A DNA stretch of 64,000 bases, taken from contig NZ_JAGIOD010000001.1 in assembly GCF_017876545.1 (NCBI RefSeq), forward strand, positions 930,001 through 994,000. Reading direction: 5' to 3'. The notes beneath the pieces were generated by a model, which was not told the origin of the DNA, did not search any database, and saw only the letters and a list, made by a program, of their open reading frames with translations. How positions within the stretch are numbered: position 1 is the first letter of the stretch; each line of letters opens with the position of its first letter. Origin of the DNA: Brachybacterium sacelli (lineage in GTDB: Bacteria > Actinomycetota > Actinomycetes > Actinomycetales > Dermabacteraceae). The position numbers and the translations under genes were made by a program. Below are positions 25,791-33,218 of the stretch, in pieces.

Positions 25791-26971
25791 ACACCCACCA
25801 CCGCACCATCGCCCACGTCCGGGCCTACACCGTCTCCGGCGGCGGCGCCGACTACCACGACCAGGGCGCGGACCACTGGATCGACGACCACATCGCCACC
25901 CCGATGTCCGGATACCCCGGATACGCCGACTCCCGGCAGTCCTTCGGCCTCAACGTGCTGGGCACGCTGATGGTCGAGATCGAGGCCGACGACGGCACCG
26001 TCGGCTTCGCCGTCTCCACCGGCGGCGAGCTCGGCGCCTGGATCGTCGAGAAGCACCTGGTGCGCTTCCTCGAGGGGGCGCGGGTGAGCGACATCGAGCG
26101 GATCTGGGACCAGATGTACCGCTCGACCCTCTTCTACGGCCGCCGCGGCATCGTGCTGAACACGATCAGCGCCCTCGACCTCGCCCTCTACGACCTGCTG
26201 GGGCGTCTCCGCCAGGAGCCGGTGTACGCCCTGCTCGGCGGGCCCGTGCGCGATGAGCTGACCATGTACGCGACCGGCGCGCGGCCCGACGTCGCGAAGC
26301 AGCTGGGCTTCCTCGGCGGGAAGATGCCCCTGCACCACGGCCCGGCCGACGCAGAGGAGGGGATGGAGAAGAACATCGCCCTCCTCGCCGAGATGCGCGA
26401 GAGGGTCGGGGCCGACTTCTGGCTCATGTACGACTGCTGGATGTCGCTGGACGTGGACTACGCGACCCGTCTCGCCCACCGCGCCCACGAGTACGGGCTG
26501 CGCTGGCTCGAGGAGGCGCTGATCCCCGACGACTACTGGGGCTACCAGCAGTTGCGGAGGAATGCGCCGCCGGGCATGCTGATCACCACCGGCGAGCACG
26601 AGGCCACCCGCTGGGGATTCCGGCAGCTGCTCGAGATGGGTGCGGCCGACATCATCCAGCCCGACGTCGGCTGGTGCGGCGGCATCACCGAGCTGCTGAA
26701 GATCTCCGCGCTCGCCGACGCCCACGGGGCGATGGTGGTCCCGCACGGCTCCTCCGTGTACTCCTACCACTTCGTCCTCACCAGGACGAACAGTCCCTTC
26801 AGCGAGTTCCTCATGATGCACCCGAGCGCCGAGGAGATCGTCCCGATGTTCTCCCCGATGCTGCTCGGCGAGCCGGTGCCGGAGGACGGCAGGATCCGGG
26901 TCCCGGACACCCCGGGCTTCGGCGTCGAGTTCAACCCCGAGATCCCCCGGGAGCGCCCCTTCCCCCACTGA
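25787..26971 (+). CDS. rhmD: L-rhamnonate dehydratase (enolase superfamily)
   Basis: A 394-residue enolase-superfamily acid-sugar dehydratase that removes water from L-rhamnonate to give 2-keto-3-deoxy-L-rhamnonate; some homologues also take L-lyxonate or L-mannonate. The match to characterised RhmD is strong along the length: [40 protein letters not shown] and [10 protein letters not shown]. Metal ligands are expected in L-M-Y-D-C-W, R-W-L-E-E-A and T-T-G-E-H; the last His-containing motif, P-H-G-S-S, is the usual base. Length and the C-terminal P-F-P-H ending are as in the family. It is translationally coupled to the dehydrogenase upstream; the hydrolase gene follows after 201 bases. Confidence 0.92.
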   Translation: MNTHHRTIAHVRAYTVSGGGADYHDQGADHWIDDHIATPMSGYPGYADSRQSFGLNVLGTLMVEIEADDGTVGFAVSTGGELGAWIVEKHLVRFLEGARVSDIERIWDQMYRSTLFYGRRGIVLNTISALDLALYDLLGRLRQEPVYALLGGPVRDELTMYATGARPDVAKQLGFLGGKMPLHHGPADAEEGMEKNIALLAEMRERVGADFWLMYDCWMSLDVDYATRLAHRAHEYGLRWLEEALIPDDYWGYQQLRRNAPPGMLITTGEHEATRWGFRQLLEMGAADIIQPDVGWCGGITELLKISALADAHGAMVVPHGSSVYSYHFVLTRTNSPFSEFLMMHPSAEEIVPMFSPMLLGEPVPEDGRIRVPDTPGFGVEFNPEIPRERPFPH

Positions 26972-27009
26972 GCCCCGGACCCGCGCCCACTGCCCGCCCC
27001 ACTCCGCCC

Positions 27010-27024
27010 CGAGACATCGGAGGT
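27010..27024. promoter_or_regulatory. Shared 15-mer CGAGACATCGGAGGT, inverted copy of the site at 24639
   Basis: An exact 15-base match, in the opposite orientation, to 24639-24653, in the 201-base gap before the FAH-family gene. A 14-base match also occurs at 52428-52441, immediately before the GntR/UTRA gene, though there it overlaps the ribosome-binding site. It may be an operator of the L-rhamnonate genes; the motif is not clearly palindromic. Confidence 0.35.
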
Positions 27025-27172
27025 ATCACGGTGCGGTCCCGAAGATCGGAAGGCCTCGGATCCTGGCACAGTGGGGGTGGACGACGCGTCCAGGGCGCCT
27101 CGGCGTCCGCCATCGACCGACCCGCCGCCGTCGGCGGGATCGCGGCCCGCCCCACCCCTTCGAAGGAGAACC

Positions 27173-28024
27173 ATGCAGCTGCGACGACTCGGCCCGAGCG
27201 GCCAGGAGAAGCCCGCCCTCGTCAGCGACGGCGTCACCTACCGCCTCGAGGCGGTCACCGACGACGTCACCGGGGCCTTCCTGGCCGACGACGGGATCGG
27301 GAGGGCCGCCGCGGCGCTGGCCGCCGGCGAGCTGCCGGTCTGGGAGGGGGCGGAGGCCGAGCGCATCGGCGCCCCTATCGCGCGTCCCGAAGCAGTGATC
27401 TGCATCGGCCAGAACTACGCCGCGCACGCCGCGGAGTCCGGCGCCGAGCCGCCCACCACCCCGATCGTCTTCTTCAAGCACCCCAACACGGTGGTCGGGC
27501 CGCATGACGAGGTCCCGATCCCGCCGCGCGCCACCAAGGTCGACTGGGAGGTCGAGCTCGGCGTGGTGATCGGGAAGCGTGCCTCGTACCTGGAGGACGA
27601 GGACACCGCGCTCGACGCCATCGCCGGCTATGTGACCAGCCACGACGTCTCCGAGCGCGACTTCCAGATCGCCGAGTCCGGCGGGCAGTGGTCCAAGGGC
27701 AAGTGCGCGGAGAACTTCAACCCGGTCGGCCCCGCCCTGGTGCCGGCCGCCGAGATCGAGCAGCAGCGGCTGCGGCTGTGGTCCAGCGTGAACGGCGAGG
27801 CCCGGCAGGGCTCCACCACGGCCGACATGGTTTTCACCGTCGCCCAGCTGGTCCATCACCTCTCGCAGTACATGGTGCTCTCGCCCGGCGACCTGATCAA
27901 CACCGGCACCCCGCAGGGCGTGGGCCTGTCCGGTCGCTTCCCGTACCTCGCCGACGGCGACGTGGTGGAGCTGGGCATCGAGGGTCTCGGCGAGCAGCGT
28001 CAGCGGTTCGTCCAGCGCGCCTGA
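27173..28024 (+). CDS. Fumarylacetoacetate-hydrolase-family protein, candidate 2,4-diketo-3-deoxy-L-rhamnonate hydrolase
   Basis: A 283-residue FAH-family enzyme. The metal-dependent core shows I-C-I-G-Q-N-Y-A, F-F-K-H-P-N-T-V, the ligand motif V-D-W-E-V-E-L-G, S-H-D-V-S-E-R-D and T-G-T-P-Q-G-V-G. In non-phosphorylating L-rhamnose and L-fucose catabolism a protein of this family cleaves the 2,4-diketo-3-deoxy acid to pyruvate and L-lactate. With rhmD and two dehydrogenases beside it, that role is favoured over aromatic meta-cleavage hydrolysis. GAAGGAG lies 5 bases before the ATG. It may have its own promoter because of the 201-base gap and the shared 15-mer there. A perfect palindromic terminator follows. 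Confidence 0.82.
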   Translation: MQLRRLGPSGQEKPALVSDGVTYRLEAVTDDVTGAFLADDGIGRAAAALAAGELPVWEGAEAERIGAPIARPEAVICIGQNYAAHAAESGAEPPTTPIVFFKHPNTVVGPHDEVPIPPRATKVDWEVELGVVIGKRASYLEDEDTALDAIAGYVTSHDVSERDFQIAESGGQWSKGKCAENFNPVGPALVPAAEIEQQRLRLWSSVNGEARQGSTTADMVFTVAQLVHHLSQYMVLSPGDLINTGTPQGVGLSGRFPYLADGDVVELGIEGLGEQRQRFVQRA

Positions 28025-28041
28025 GCCGAACCCGCGGACCG

Positions 28042-28081
28042 GCCGGCGCCCCGGCAGCCGATCGGCTGCCGGGGCGCCGGC
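28042..28081. terminator. Perfect 20-bp-arm bidirectional terminator
   Basis: Bases 28042-28061 are exactly complementary to 28062-28081; the arm begins GCCGGCGCCCCGG and the centre is CGATCG. It lies between the convergent FAH-family gene and the small membrane protein gene, the right position to stop transcription from both sides. No T-tract follows, as is common in high-GC actinobacteria. Confidence 0.85.
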
Positions 28082-28091
28082 ACGAGGGGGA

Positions 28092-28571
28092 TCAGCGGGC
28101 GGAGGCGAGACCGCCGTCGATCTTCCGGATGGCCCTGGTGCTGCGCCAGGCGAGCACCAGCGTGGGGACCGAGAAGATCAGCAGAGCCAGCGCCAGGGCC
28201 GGGTTCCAGGGCCAGGCCACGGCGGCCAGCCCTGCGATGATCACGGTCAGCAGCAGCATCACCCGGCGACTGCGCTCGTAGGCCTCGCGCATCTCGCTCA
28301 GCTCCGCCTTCAGCTGCGCCTGCTCCGCGGAGGTCTCGGCCCGCGGTCCGCGGGCGGCCTCGGCGGAGGCCCTCCGATCGGCGCGCGTGGTGATGACCAG
28401 GCGTGCCGCATACGCCACGGCGGCGACCAGCACCAGCGCGAAGCCGAGCCAGTTCTCCCGCGAGGCGAAGAGCCACGACAGCACGAGGCACGACCCGATC
28501 GCGATCAGGTACACAGGGGTCCGCATGGTCCCGGATCCTCTCACGGCGGCGGGGGCGGTCATCGTGCTCAT
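28092..28571 (-). CDS. Small membrane protein of unknown function, coupled to the Nramp-like gene
   Basis: A 159-residue protein I do not recognise. Four hydrophobic segments are visible in two pairs: about residues 20-35 and 41-59, then 103-118 and 122-142. Between them is a charged, probably coiled-coil, stretch of about 40 residues rich in Ala, Glu and Arg (R-A-D-R-R-A-S-A-E-A-A-R). The C-terminus is basic. The start codon overlaps the stop of the Nramp-like transporter gene by ATGA, implying fixed-ratio translation and a possible accessory or subunit role for that carrier. The ATG at 28571 is chosen for this overlap. Confidence 0.7.
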   Translation of the reverse strand: MSTMTAPAAVRGSGTMRTPVYLIAIGSCLVLSWLFASRENWLGFALVLVAAVAYAARLVITTRADRRASAEAARGPRAETSAEQAQLKAELSEMREAYERSRRVMLLLTVIIAGLAAVAWPWNPALALALLIFSVPTLVLAWRSTRAIRKIDGGLASAR

Positions 28572-30052
28572 CCCAGGAAGTTCACGAAGAACTGGACCAG
28601 CGCGAGCGCCCCGGCGGCGAACAGGAAGATCGAGCTGATCAGCACGATCACCCGCAGCACCACATGCATCCGGTAGGGCTTCGGGAGCACCTTGTGCTCC
28701 GTCCACAGCTGCGCGAAGCCCCACACGCCCAGCGAGAGCACGCCGCCGAGGATGCCGGCGAAGGAGATCACCGCGGTGTAGCTGACGCCGCTGAACAGCA
28801 GGAAGGTCGCTCCGACGAAGGTGTACGTGGCGACCGCGATGCGGATCCGGTGCCAGTGCTTCTCCTCGCGCAGGAACTTGAACGATGGGGCGAAGGCCTC
28901 ACGGACCGTGTACGGGTAGATCGTCGAGAACAGGGCCTGCAGCGAGCCGAAGAACGCCGCCCAGATCGCGAGCTGGTAGAGGTACACCAGCACCGGGGAG
29001 ATGACGGAGAAGAAGGCCGCCTGGTTGGTGAGGATGTTGTCGTCGGCGGGGACCTCCTGGCCTGCACCGGTGCCCAGCACGATGTCGCCCAGGATGATGA
29101 AGGTCAGCGCCAGGATCGTCACGGAGACGAAGGAGGCGAGCACGTCGAGCTTGACGGCGCGCAGCCAGGCGCGGCCGTTGTCCACGTTCTCCGCGTCCTC
29201 GGCCAGCGGGATGCGGGCCTGGTCGGTGTCCAGGCGGTTGAGCTTCTCCTCGAGCTCGGCATGATTCGGGGTGCCGAGCATGCCCCAGCGCTTCGCGCGC
29301 AGCGAGCCGACGTAGCCGATGTAGTCGTAGCTGCCGCCGCCGAGGGCGCCGAGGTAGGCGATGATCTCGAGCGGGATCGGCCGGGCCGCGACGTCGGGAT
29401 AGCCCTCCCGCACCCACGCCGGATACTCGCTGGGAATGTTCGGGATCAGCCCGTGCAGGGCCTCGACCCACGGCGGGTTGGAGACGAAGACCGCGACGAA
29501 GGCGAAGACGATCATGAGTCCCACCACGACCGTCTGGAAGTTCTCGACGATCTTGAAGCTGCGCACGAACACGGTGACGAAGCCGATGACACCCCAGATC
29601 ATTCCCCAGATCATGGGATCGATGTCGGTGTGGAAGGTCCAGTTCGACCACTGTCCGAGCCCCTTGAAGTAGGCCACGGCCCAGGAGGGGAAGCAGGCCA
29701 CGGCGAGGACTCCGAGCAGCAAGGCCAGCCAGTTCCGGGGCCCGGGGATGATCTGGGCCCAGCGCTGGAACGGGTGCTCGCCGGTGAGGGTGATGTAGCG
29801 GGCGCCGGAATAGACGATGGCGGCCTTCATGATCGCGCAGAGCACGAAGGTCCAGATGATGGCCACGCCGAAGACGGCGCCGCCGCGGGAGGCGGAGAAC
29901 ACCTCGCCGTTGCCGATGGTGACGGAGGCGAGGATCATGCCGGGCCCGGTGAAGGCCAGCAGGTTCCCGAAGCTCCATTTCTTCAGTCGGGGGTCCGCCT
30001 CGGGGAAGCGCAGCTCCCCGAGCCCGAGCTTCTCAGGCTGTCCTGTGGTCAT
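28568..30052 (-). CDS. Nramp-superfamily transporter without the canonical metal motifs
   Basis: A 494-residue membrane protein with about 11-12 hydrophobic segments and overall Nramp/LeuT-like layout. Nramp metal carriers have D-P-G-N in helix 1 and M-P-H in helix 6. Here helix 1 reads F-T-G-P-G-M-I-L-A, so the metal-binding Asp and Asn are absent, and the helix 6 region (G-A-L-G-G-G-S-Y-D-Y-I-G) has no M-P-H. Proton/manganese transport by the usual mechanism is therefore unlikely; magnesium or an organic solute are open options. AAAGGAGGA lies before the ATG at 30052. The gene has a clear promoter and an inverted repeat upstream and is coupled to a small membrane protein downstream. Confidence 0.8.
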   Translation of the reverse strand: MTTGQPEKLGLGELRFPEADPRLKKWSFGNLLAFTGPGMILASVTIGNGEVFSASRGGAVFGVAIIWTFVLCAIMKAAIVYSGARYITLTGEHPFQRWAQIIPGPRNWLALLLGVLAVACFPSWAVAYFKGLGQWSNWTFHTDIDPMIWGMIWGVIGFVTVFVRSFKIVENFQTVVVGLMIVFAFVAVFVSNPPWVEALHGLIPNIPSEYPAWVREGYPDVAARPIPLEIIAYLGALGGGSYDYIGYVGSLRAKRWGMLGTPNHAELEEKLNRLDTDQARIPLAEDAENVDNGRAWLRAVKLDVLASFVSVTILALTFIILGDIVLGTGAGQEVPADDNILTNQAAFFSVISPVLVYLYQLAIWAAFFGSLQALFSTIYPYTVREAFAPSFKFLREEKHWHRIRIAVATYTFVGATFLLFSGVSYTAVISFAGILGGVLSLGVWGFAQLWTEHKVLPKPYRMHVVLRVIVLISSIFLFAAGALALVQFFVNFLG

Positions 30053-30175
30053 GTCAGCTGGTCCTCCTTTGGGCCAGTCGTCGGATGTCTCCGGGGGAGA
30101 GCGCTGTCGTCGGCCGGGACGCGCCACGATCGTGCGGCCCGTCCCCGGTGTCATCCGGAAGCGCCCTCGCTCCAG

Positions 30176-30190
30176 CCAGGTGAAACCTGG
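30176..30190. promoter_or_regulatory. Inverted repeat CCAGGTgaaACCTGG downstream of the Nramp-like promoter
   Basis: Six-base perfect arms around GAA, placed about 10-25 bases after the predicted transcription start of the Nramp-like gene (minus strand). The position suits a repressor site; no regulator gene is adjacent. Confidence 0.5.
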
Positions 30191-30205
30191 CTCACATTCG
30201 TGGCG

Positions 30206-30234
30206 AACCTAGGCCGTGCAGCGGCCCGTGTCAA
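30206..30234 (-). promoter_or_regulatory. Promoter TTGACA-17-TAGGTT for the Nramp-like gene
   Basis: On the minus strand a perfect -35 TTGACA (30234-30229) is separated by 17 bases from TAGGTT (30211-30206). Transcription would start near 30200, giving an untranslated leader of about 150 bases before the ATG at 30052. Confidence 0.6.
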
Positions 30235-30608
30235 CCAGTTCCTACAGGATCGTGGATCGAGCAAGGTCGCGAGAGCTGCGTCCGACCTTCGGAAGAGATG
30301 ACGCGTGGCACCGAGGCCCTGACGAGAGGTGCCTCTCCGTCGTGCGCTCGAGTGTCCTCGTCGACGCGAGGGGAGTGGTGGCAGAATGGAGGATGACGGC
30401 TTGCTGCGCGGACGGCCCGCCGTCGGTCGGGGCCGACCGGTCGGGAGCGCCCGGCTGGGACTGACCCTCTCGCACCGCTCGGCAATATCCAATAGGATTG
30501 TGAGACATCAGCAGGGCCAGGTGGCCGCCCGGGATGCCCCGGAGCGGCCCTTGGCGGCACAGGCGCCCTCCTCCGTGGCGGCGCACAGCTCGGACGAAGG
30601 AGTTCTCC
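30235..30608. other. Intergenic region upstream of the DUF1537 operon
   Basis: About 370 bases with no credible gene. The only clear signal is the operator ATCCAATAGGAT at 30487-30498. A possible promoter uses CTGACC (30461-30466) and AATATC (30484-30489) with 17 bases between, overlapping the operator. The remaining 230 bases show nothing I can name. Confidence 0.4.
30487..30498. promoter_or_regulatory. ATCCTATAGGAT-type operator, site 7 (ATCCAATAGGAT)
   Basis: Eleven of 12 bases match the palindrome. It lies 111 bases before the 3-hydroxyacyl-CoA-dehydrogenase-like gene and contains TAGGAT, a possible -10 element. Confidence 0.6.
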
Positions 30609-31580
30609 ATGACCATCTCCACCGTGACCATCGTCGGCGCCGGCTACATGGGCGGCGGCATCGCCCAGGTGCTCGCCATCGCCGGCTTCGACGTGACCAT
30701 CGCCGATGTCAGCGTCGAGACCGCCAACGCCTCCCTCGAGCGCCTCCAGAAGGAGGCGCGCGACTTCGAGGAGCAGGGCCTGTACTCGCCGGGCAGCGCG
30801 GACCTCGTCGCGAAGAACATCTCCGCCGGCAAGCCTCTCGCGGAAGCGGTCGCCGAGGTCGACTTCATCGAGGAGGCCGTCTTCGAGCGCCTCGACGTCA
30901 AGCGCGACGTGCTCGCGACCATCTCCCAGCACGCCCGGCCCGACGCCATCATCGGCACCAACACCTCGACCATCCCGGTCAAGGAGCTCGAGAGCGCCGT
31001 GCAGCATCCCGAGCGGTTCCTCACCGTCCACTTCTCCAACCCGGCGCCCTTCATCCCCGGCGTCGAGCTCGTGGCCGGGGCCTCCACCACCGCGGAGGCC
31101 GTCGAGGCCGTCAAGGAGCTGCTGGCGACGTCCGGCAACCAGGGTGCCCAGGTCGCCGACACTCCCGGCATGGTGCTCAACCGCCTCCAGTACGCGCTGC
31201 TGAAGGAAGCCACCTCCGTCGTCGAGGAGGGCGTCGCGACCGCCGAGGACGTCGACACCATCGTGCGCACCACCTTCGGCTTCCGCCTGGGTTTCTTCGG
31301 GCCCTTCGCGATCGCCGACCAGGCGGGGCTGGACGTCTACGCGAACTGCTTCGTGACCTTCGAGGACGCCTTCGGGGAGCGACTGGCGACCCCGCAGCTC
31401 CTCACCGACGCCGTCGCCGGGGACCGCAAGGGCGTCAAGAACGGCAAGGGCCTGCTGGGCGACTACGACGAGAACGCCTCCGCCGAGCTGATCGCCTACC
31501 GCAACAAGGCCTACGCGAAGATGTCGCAGCTGCTCGCCGAGCTCGGCCCGGCGCCGAAGGCCGCCCCGCAGGCCGACTGA
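30609..31580 (+). CDS. 3-hydroxyacyl-CoA-dehydrogenase-family enzyme, candidate sugar-acid 2/3-dehydrogenase
   Basis: A 323-residue NAD-dependent enzyme. It has the Rossmann motif G-A-G-Y-M-G-G-G-I-A at residues 9-18, catalytic Ser in G-T-N-T-S-T-I-P, and the His of V-H-F-S-N-P-A-P-F-I-P with the following Glu in V-E-L-V, as in 3-hydroxyacyl-CoA dehydrogenases. Members of this family outside fatty-acid metabolism oxidise L-gulonate, carnitine and other polar 3-hydroxy acids. Being first in an operon with a GntP permease and a DUF1537 kinase, it most likely oxidises an aldonate such as threonate or erythronate before phosphorylation, replacing the beta-hydroxyacid dehydrogenase (LtnD) of known pathways. 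GAAGGAG precedes the ATG. Confidence 0.82.
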   Translation: MTISTVTIVGAGYMGGGIAQVLAIAGFDVTIADVSVETANASLERLQKEARDFEEQGLYSPGSADLVAKNISAGKPLAEAVAEVDFIEEAVFERLDVKRDVLATISQHARPDAIIGTNTSTIPVKELESAVQHPERFLTVHFSNPAPFIPGVELVAGASTTAEAVEAVKELLATSGNQGAQVADTPGMVLNRLQYALLKEATSVVEEGVATAEDVDTIVRTTFGFRLGFFGPFAIADQAGLDVYANCFVTFEDAFGERLATPQLLTDAVAGDRKGVKNGKGLLGDYDENASAELIAYRNKAYAKMSQLLAELGPAPKAAPQAD

Positions 31581-31613
31581 CCTCCCGCCGGGCCCGACGC
31601 TCGGCGCCCTCCC

Positions 31614-31652
31614 GGACCGGGACCCTGTGCCTGCGCGCAGGGTCCCGGGTCC
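31614..31652 (+). terminator. Strong hairpin between dehydrogenase and GntP genes
   Basis: GGACCGGGACCCTG (31614-31627) pairs with CAGGGTCCCGGGTCC (31638-31652) with a single bulged base and a 10-base loop. It lies 33 bases after the dehydrogenase stop and before the permease gene, so it may partly terminate or stabilise the upstream message. Confidence 0.6.
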
Positions 31653-31709
31653 TTACACCCCTGACCGCGCCCGTCGCGGGCACCACACAGATCACTGGAG
31701 ATCCACCCC

Positions 31710-33110
31710 GTGGAAGAACTCGTCCTCGCGGACCGGCCCGTCTGGCTGCTCCTGTCGATCGCCGTCGTCGCGATCACCGTCCTGCTGGTCCTCATCATCA
31801 AGGCCCGACTGCACGCCTTCTTCTCCCTGCTGATCGTCGCCGTGGCCACCGGCCTCGCCGCCGGCATCGGCGTCGGCGACGTCATCGAGGTGGTGATCGA
31901 CGGCTTCAGCTCCACGGTAGGCACCGTCGCCCTCCTGGTCGGCTTCGGTGCCGTGCTGGGCAGACTCATCGAGGTCACCGGCGGCGCCCAGGTGCTCGCC
32001 GACAAGATGCTCAACACCTTCGGGGAGGCGCGGGCGCCGCTCGCGCTCTCGGTCGCGTCGCTGTTCTACGCGTTCCCGATCTTCCTGGATGCCGGCTTCA
32101 TCGTCATGCTGCCAGTCATCTACACCGTGGCCCGCCGCCTCGGCGGCTCGTTCATGCTCTACGCACTGCCCTCGATCGCGTCGTTCATGATGATGCACGC
32201 GCTGCTTCCCCCGCACCCCGGGCCCACGGCCGCAGCCACCGTGATGGGCGCCGACATCGGCCTGGTCGTGCTGATGGGACTGCTCATCGGCCTGCCCACC
32301 TGGTACTTCGGCGGTTACCTGGTGGCACGCGCGATCTCCAAGCGCTTCCCCGACACCCCGGTCCCGGCCCTGCTCGGCGAGCCCCGCGACGTGCCGGTCG
32401 ACGAGCGTCCCAAGTTCGGCGCGATCGTGATCGTGCTGCTGCTCCCGCTTGTGCTGATCTTCTTCAACACCGCCTTCTCCACGGCCGAGCAGTCCGGCGC
32501 GGTGAGCGCGGACAACGTCTTCTACCAGGTGTCCCGCCTGATCGGGGAGACCCCTGTAGCCCTCGCGCTCTCCGCGCTGCTCGCGATGCTCGTGCTCTAC
32601 GTGATCCCTCGACGTCGTCGGGGCGAGGAGACCGGCGGGGTCCTCGAGGAGCTCGTGGACGACGCCCTCTCACCTGTCTGCTCGATCATCCTGATCACCG
32701 GTGCGGGCGGCGCCTTCGGAGCGATCCTCACCGAGACCGGTATCGGCGAGGAGGTCGCGAACGGTCTCGACGCGATGGGGCTCCCGCTCATCGTCGCCGC
32801 CTACCTGGTCACCATGGCGATGCGCATCGCGCAGGGCTCGGCCACGGTCGCCGCCACCACCGGCGCCTCGATCATGGCACCGGCGATTCTCGGCGGCGAC
32901 TTCAACTCGATCGCCGTCTCCGCCATGGTGATCACCATCGGCGCGGCCTCGATCGGCTGGTCGCACGTGAACGACTCCGGCTTCTGGCTGATCGGCAAGT
33001 TCTGCGGCTTCGACACGGCGACCACCTTCAAGACCTGGTCGGTGGTCGGCACCACGATCTCGCTGGTCGCGTTCGCGCTGTCGGCGGTCGTCTTCGTCCT
33101 CGCCGCCTGA
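31710..33110 (+). CDS. GntP-family sugar-acid permease
   Basis: A 466-residue polytopic membrane protein of the GntP family, about 12-14 segments. Recognisable parts are L-V-G-F-G-A-V-L-G-R-L-I-E-V-T-G-G-A, the L-L-P-P-H-P-G-P motif, A-Q-G-S-A-T-V and S-H-V-N-D-S-G-F-W-L-I near the end. GTG 31710 is the start, 9 bases after GGAG. The operon order dehydrogenase, permease, DUF1537 kinase points to a four-carbon aldonate such as threonate or erythronate. In sequence detail it is closer to the 4.9-kb GntP (shared I-E-K/V-T-G-G-A and H-I/V-N-D-S-G-F-W) than to the 10.2-kb one. Confidence 0.92.
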   Translation: MEELVLADRPVWLLLSIAVVAITVLLVLIIKARLHAFFSLLIVAVATGLAAGIGVGDVIEVVIDGFSSTVGTVALLVGFGAVLGRLIEVTGGAQVLADKMLNTFGEARAPLALSVASLFYAFPIFLDAGFIVMLPVIYTVARRLGGSFMLYALPSIASFMMMHALLPPHPGPTAAATVMGADIGLVVLMGLLIGLPTWYFGGYLVARAISKRFPDTPVPALLGEPRDVPVDERPKFGAIVIVLLLPLVLIFFNTAFSTAEQSGAVSADNVFYQVSRLIGETPVALALSALLAMLVLYVIPRRRRGEETGGVLEELVDDALSPVCSIILITGAGGAFGAILTETGIGEEVANGLDAMGLPLIVAAYLVTMAMRIAQGSATVAATTGASIMAPAILGGDFNSIAVSAMVITIGAASIGWSHVNDSGFWLIGKFCGFDTATTFKTWSVVGTTISLVAFALSAVVFVLAA

Positions 33111-33141
33111 GAGCGGACCCCGCCACACCGGCGACGGTCGA

Positions 33142-33178
33142 GTTCCGGGCCGCGACTGCGCGAGGATTGGCCCGGAAC
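33142..33178 (+). terminator. Hairpin before the DUF1537 kinase gene
   Basis: GTTCCGGGCC (33142-33151) and GGCCCGGAAC (33169-33178) form a perfect 10-bp stem with a 17-base loop in the 108-base gap between the permease and kinase genes. It may attenuate or protect the message. Confidence 0.5.
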
Positions 33179-33218
33179 CCGAACGACGTCAGTCCCTCGA
33201 ACCCGGAAGTTGGTCCCT

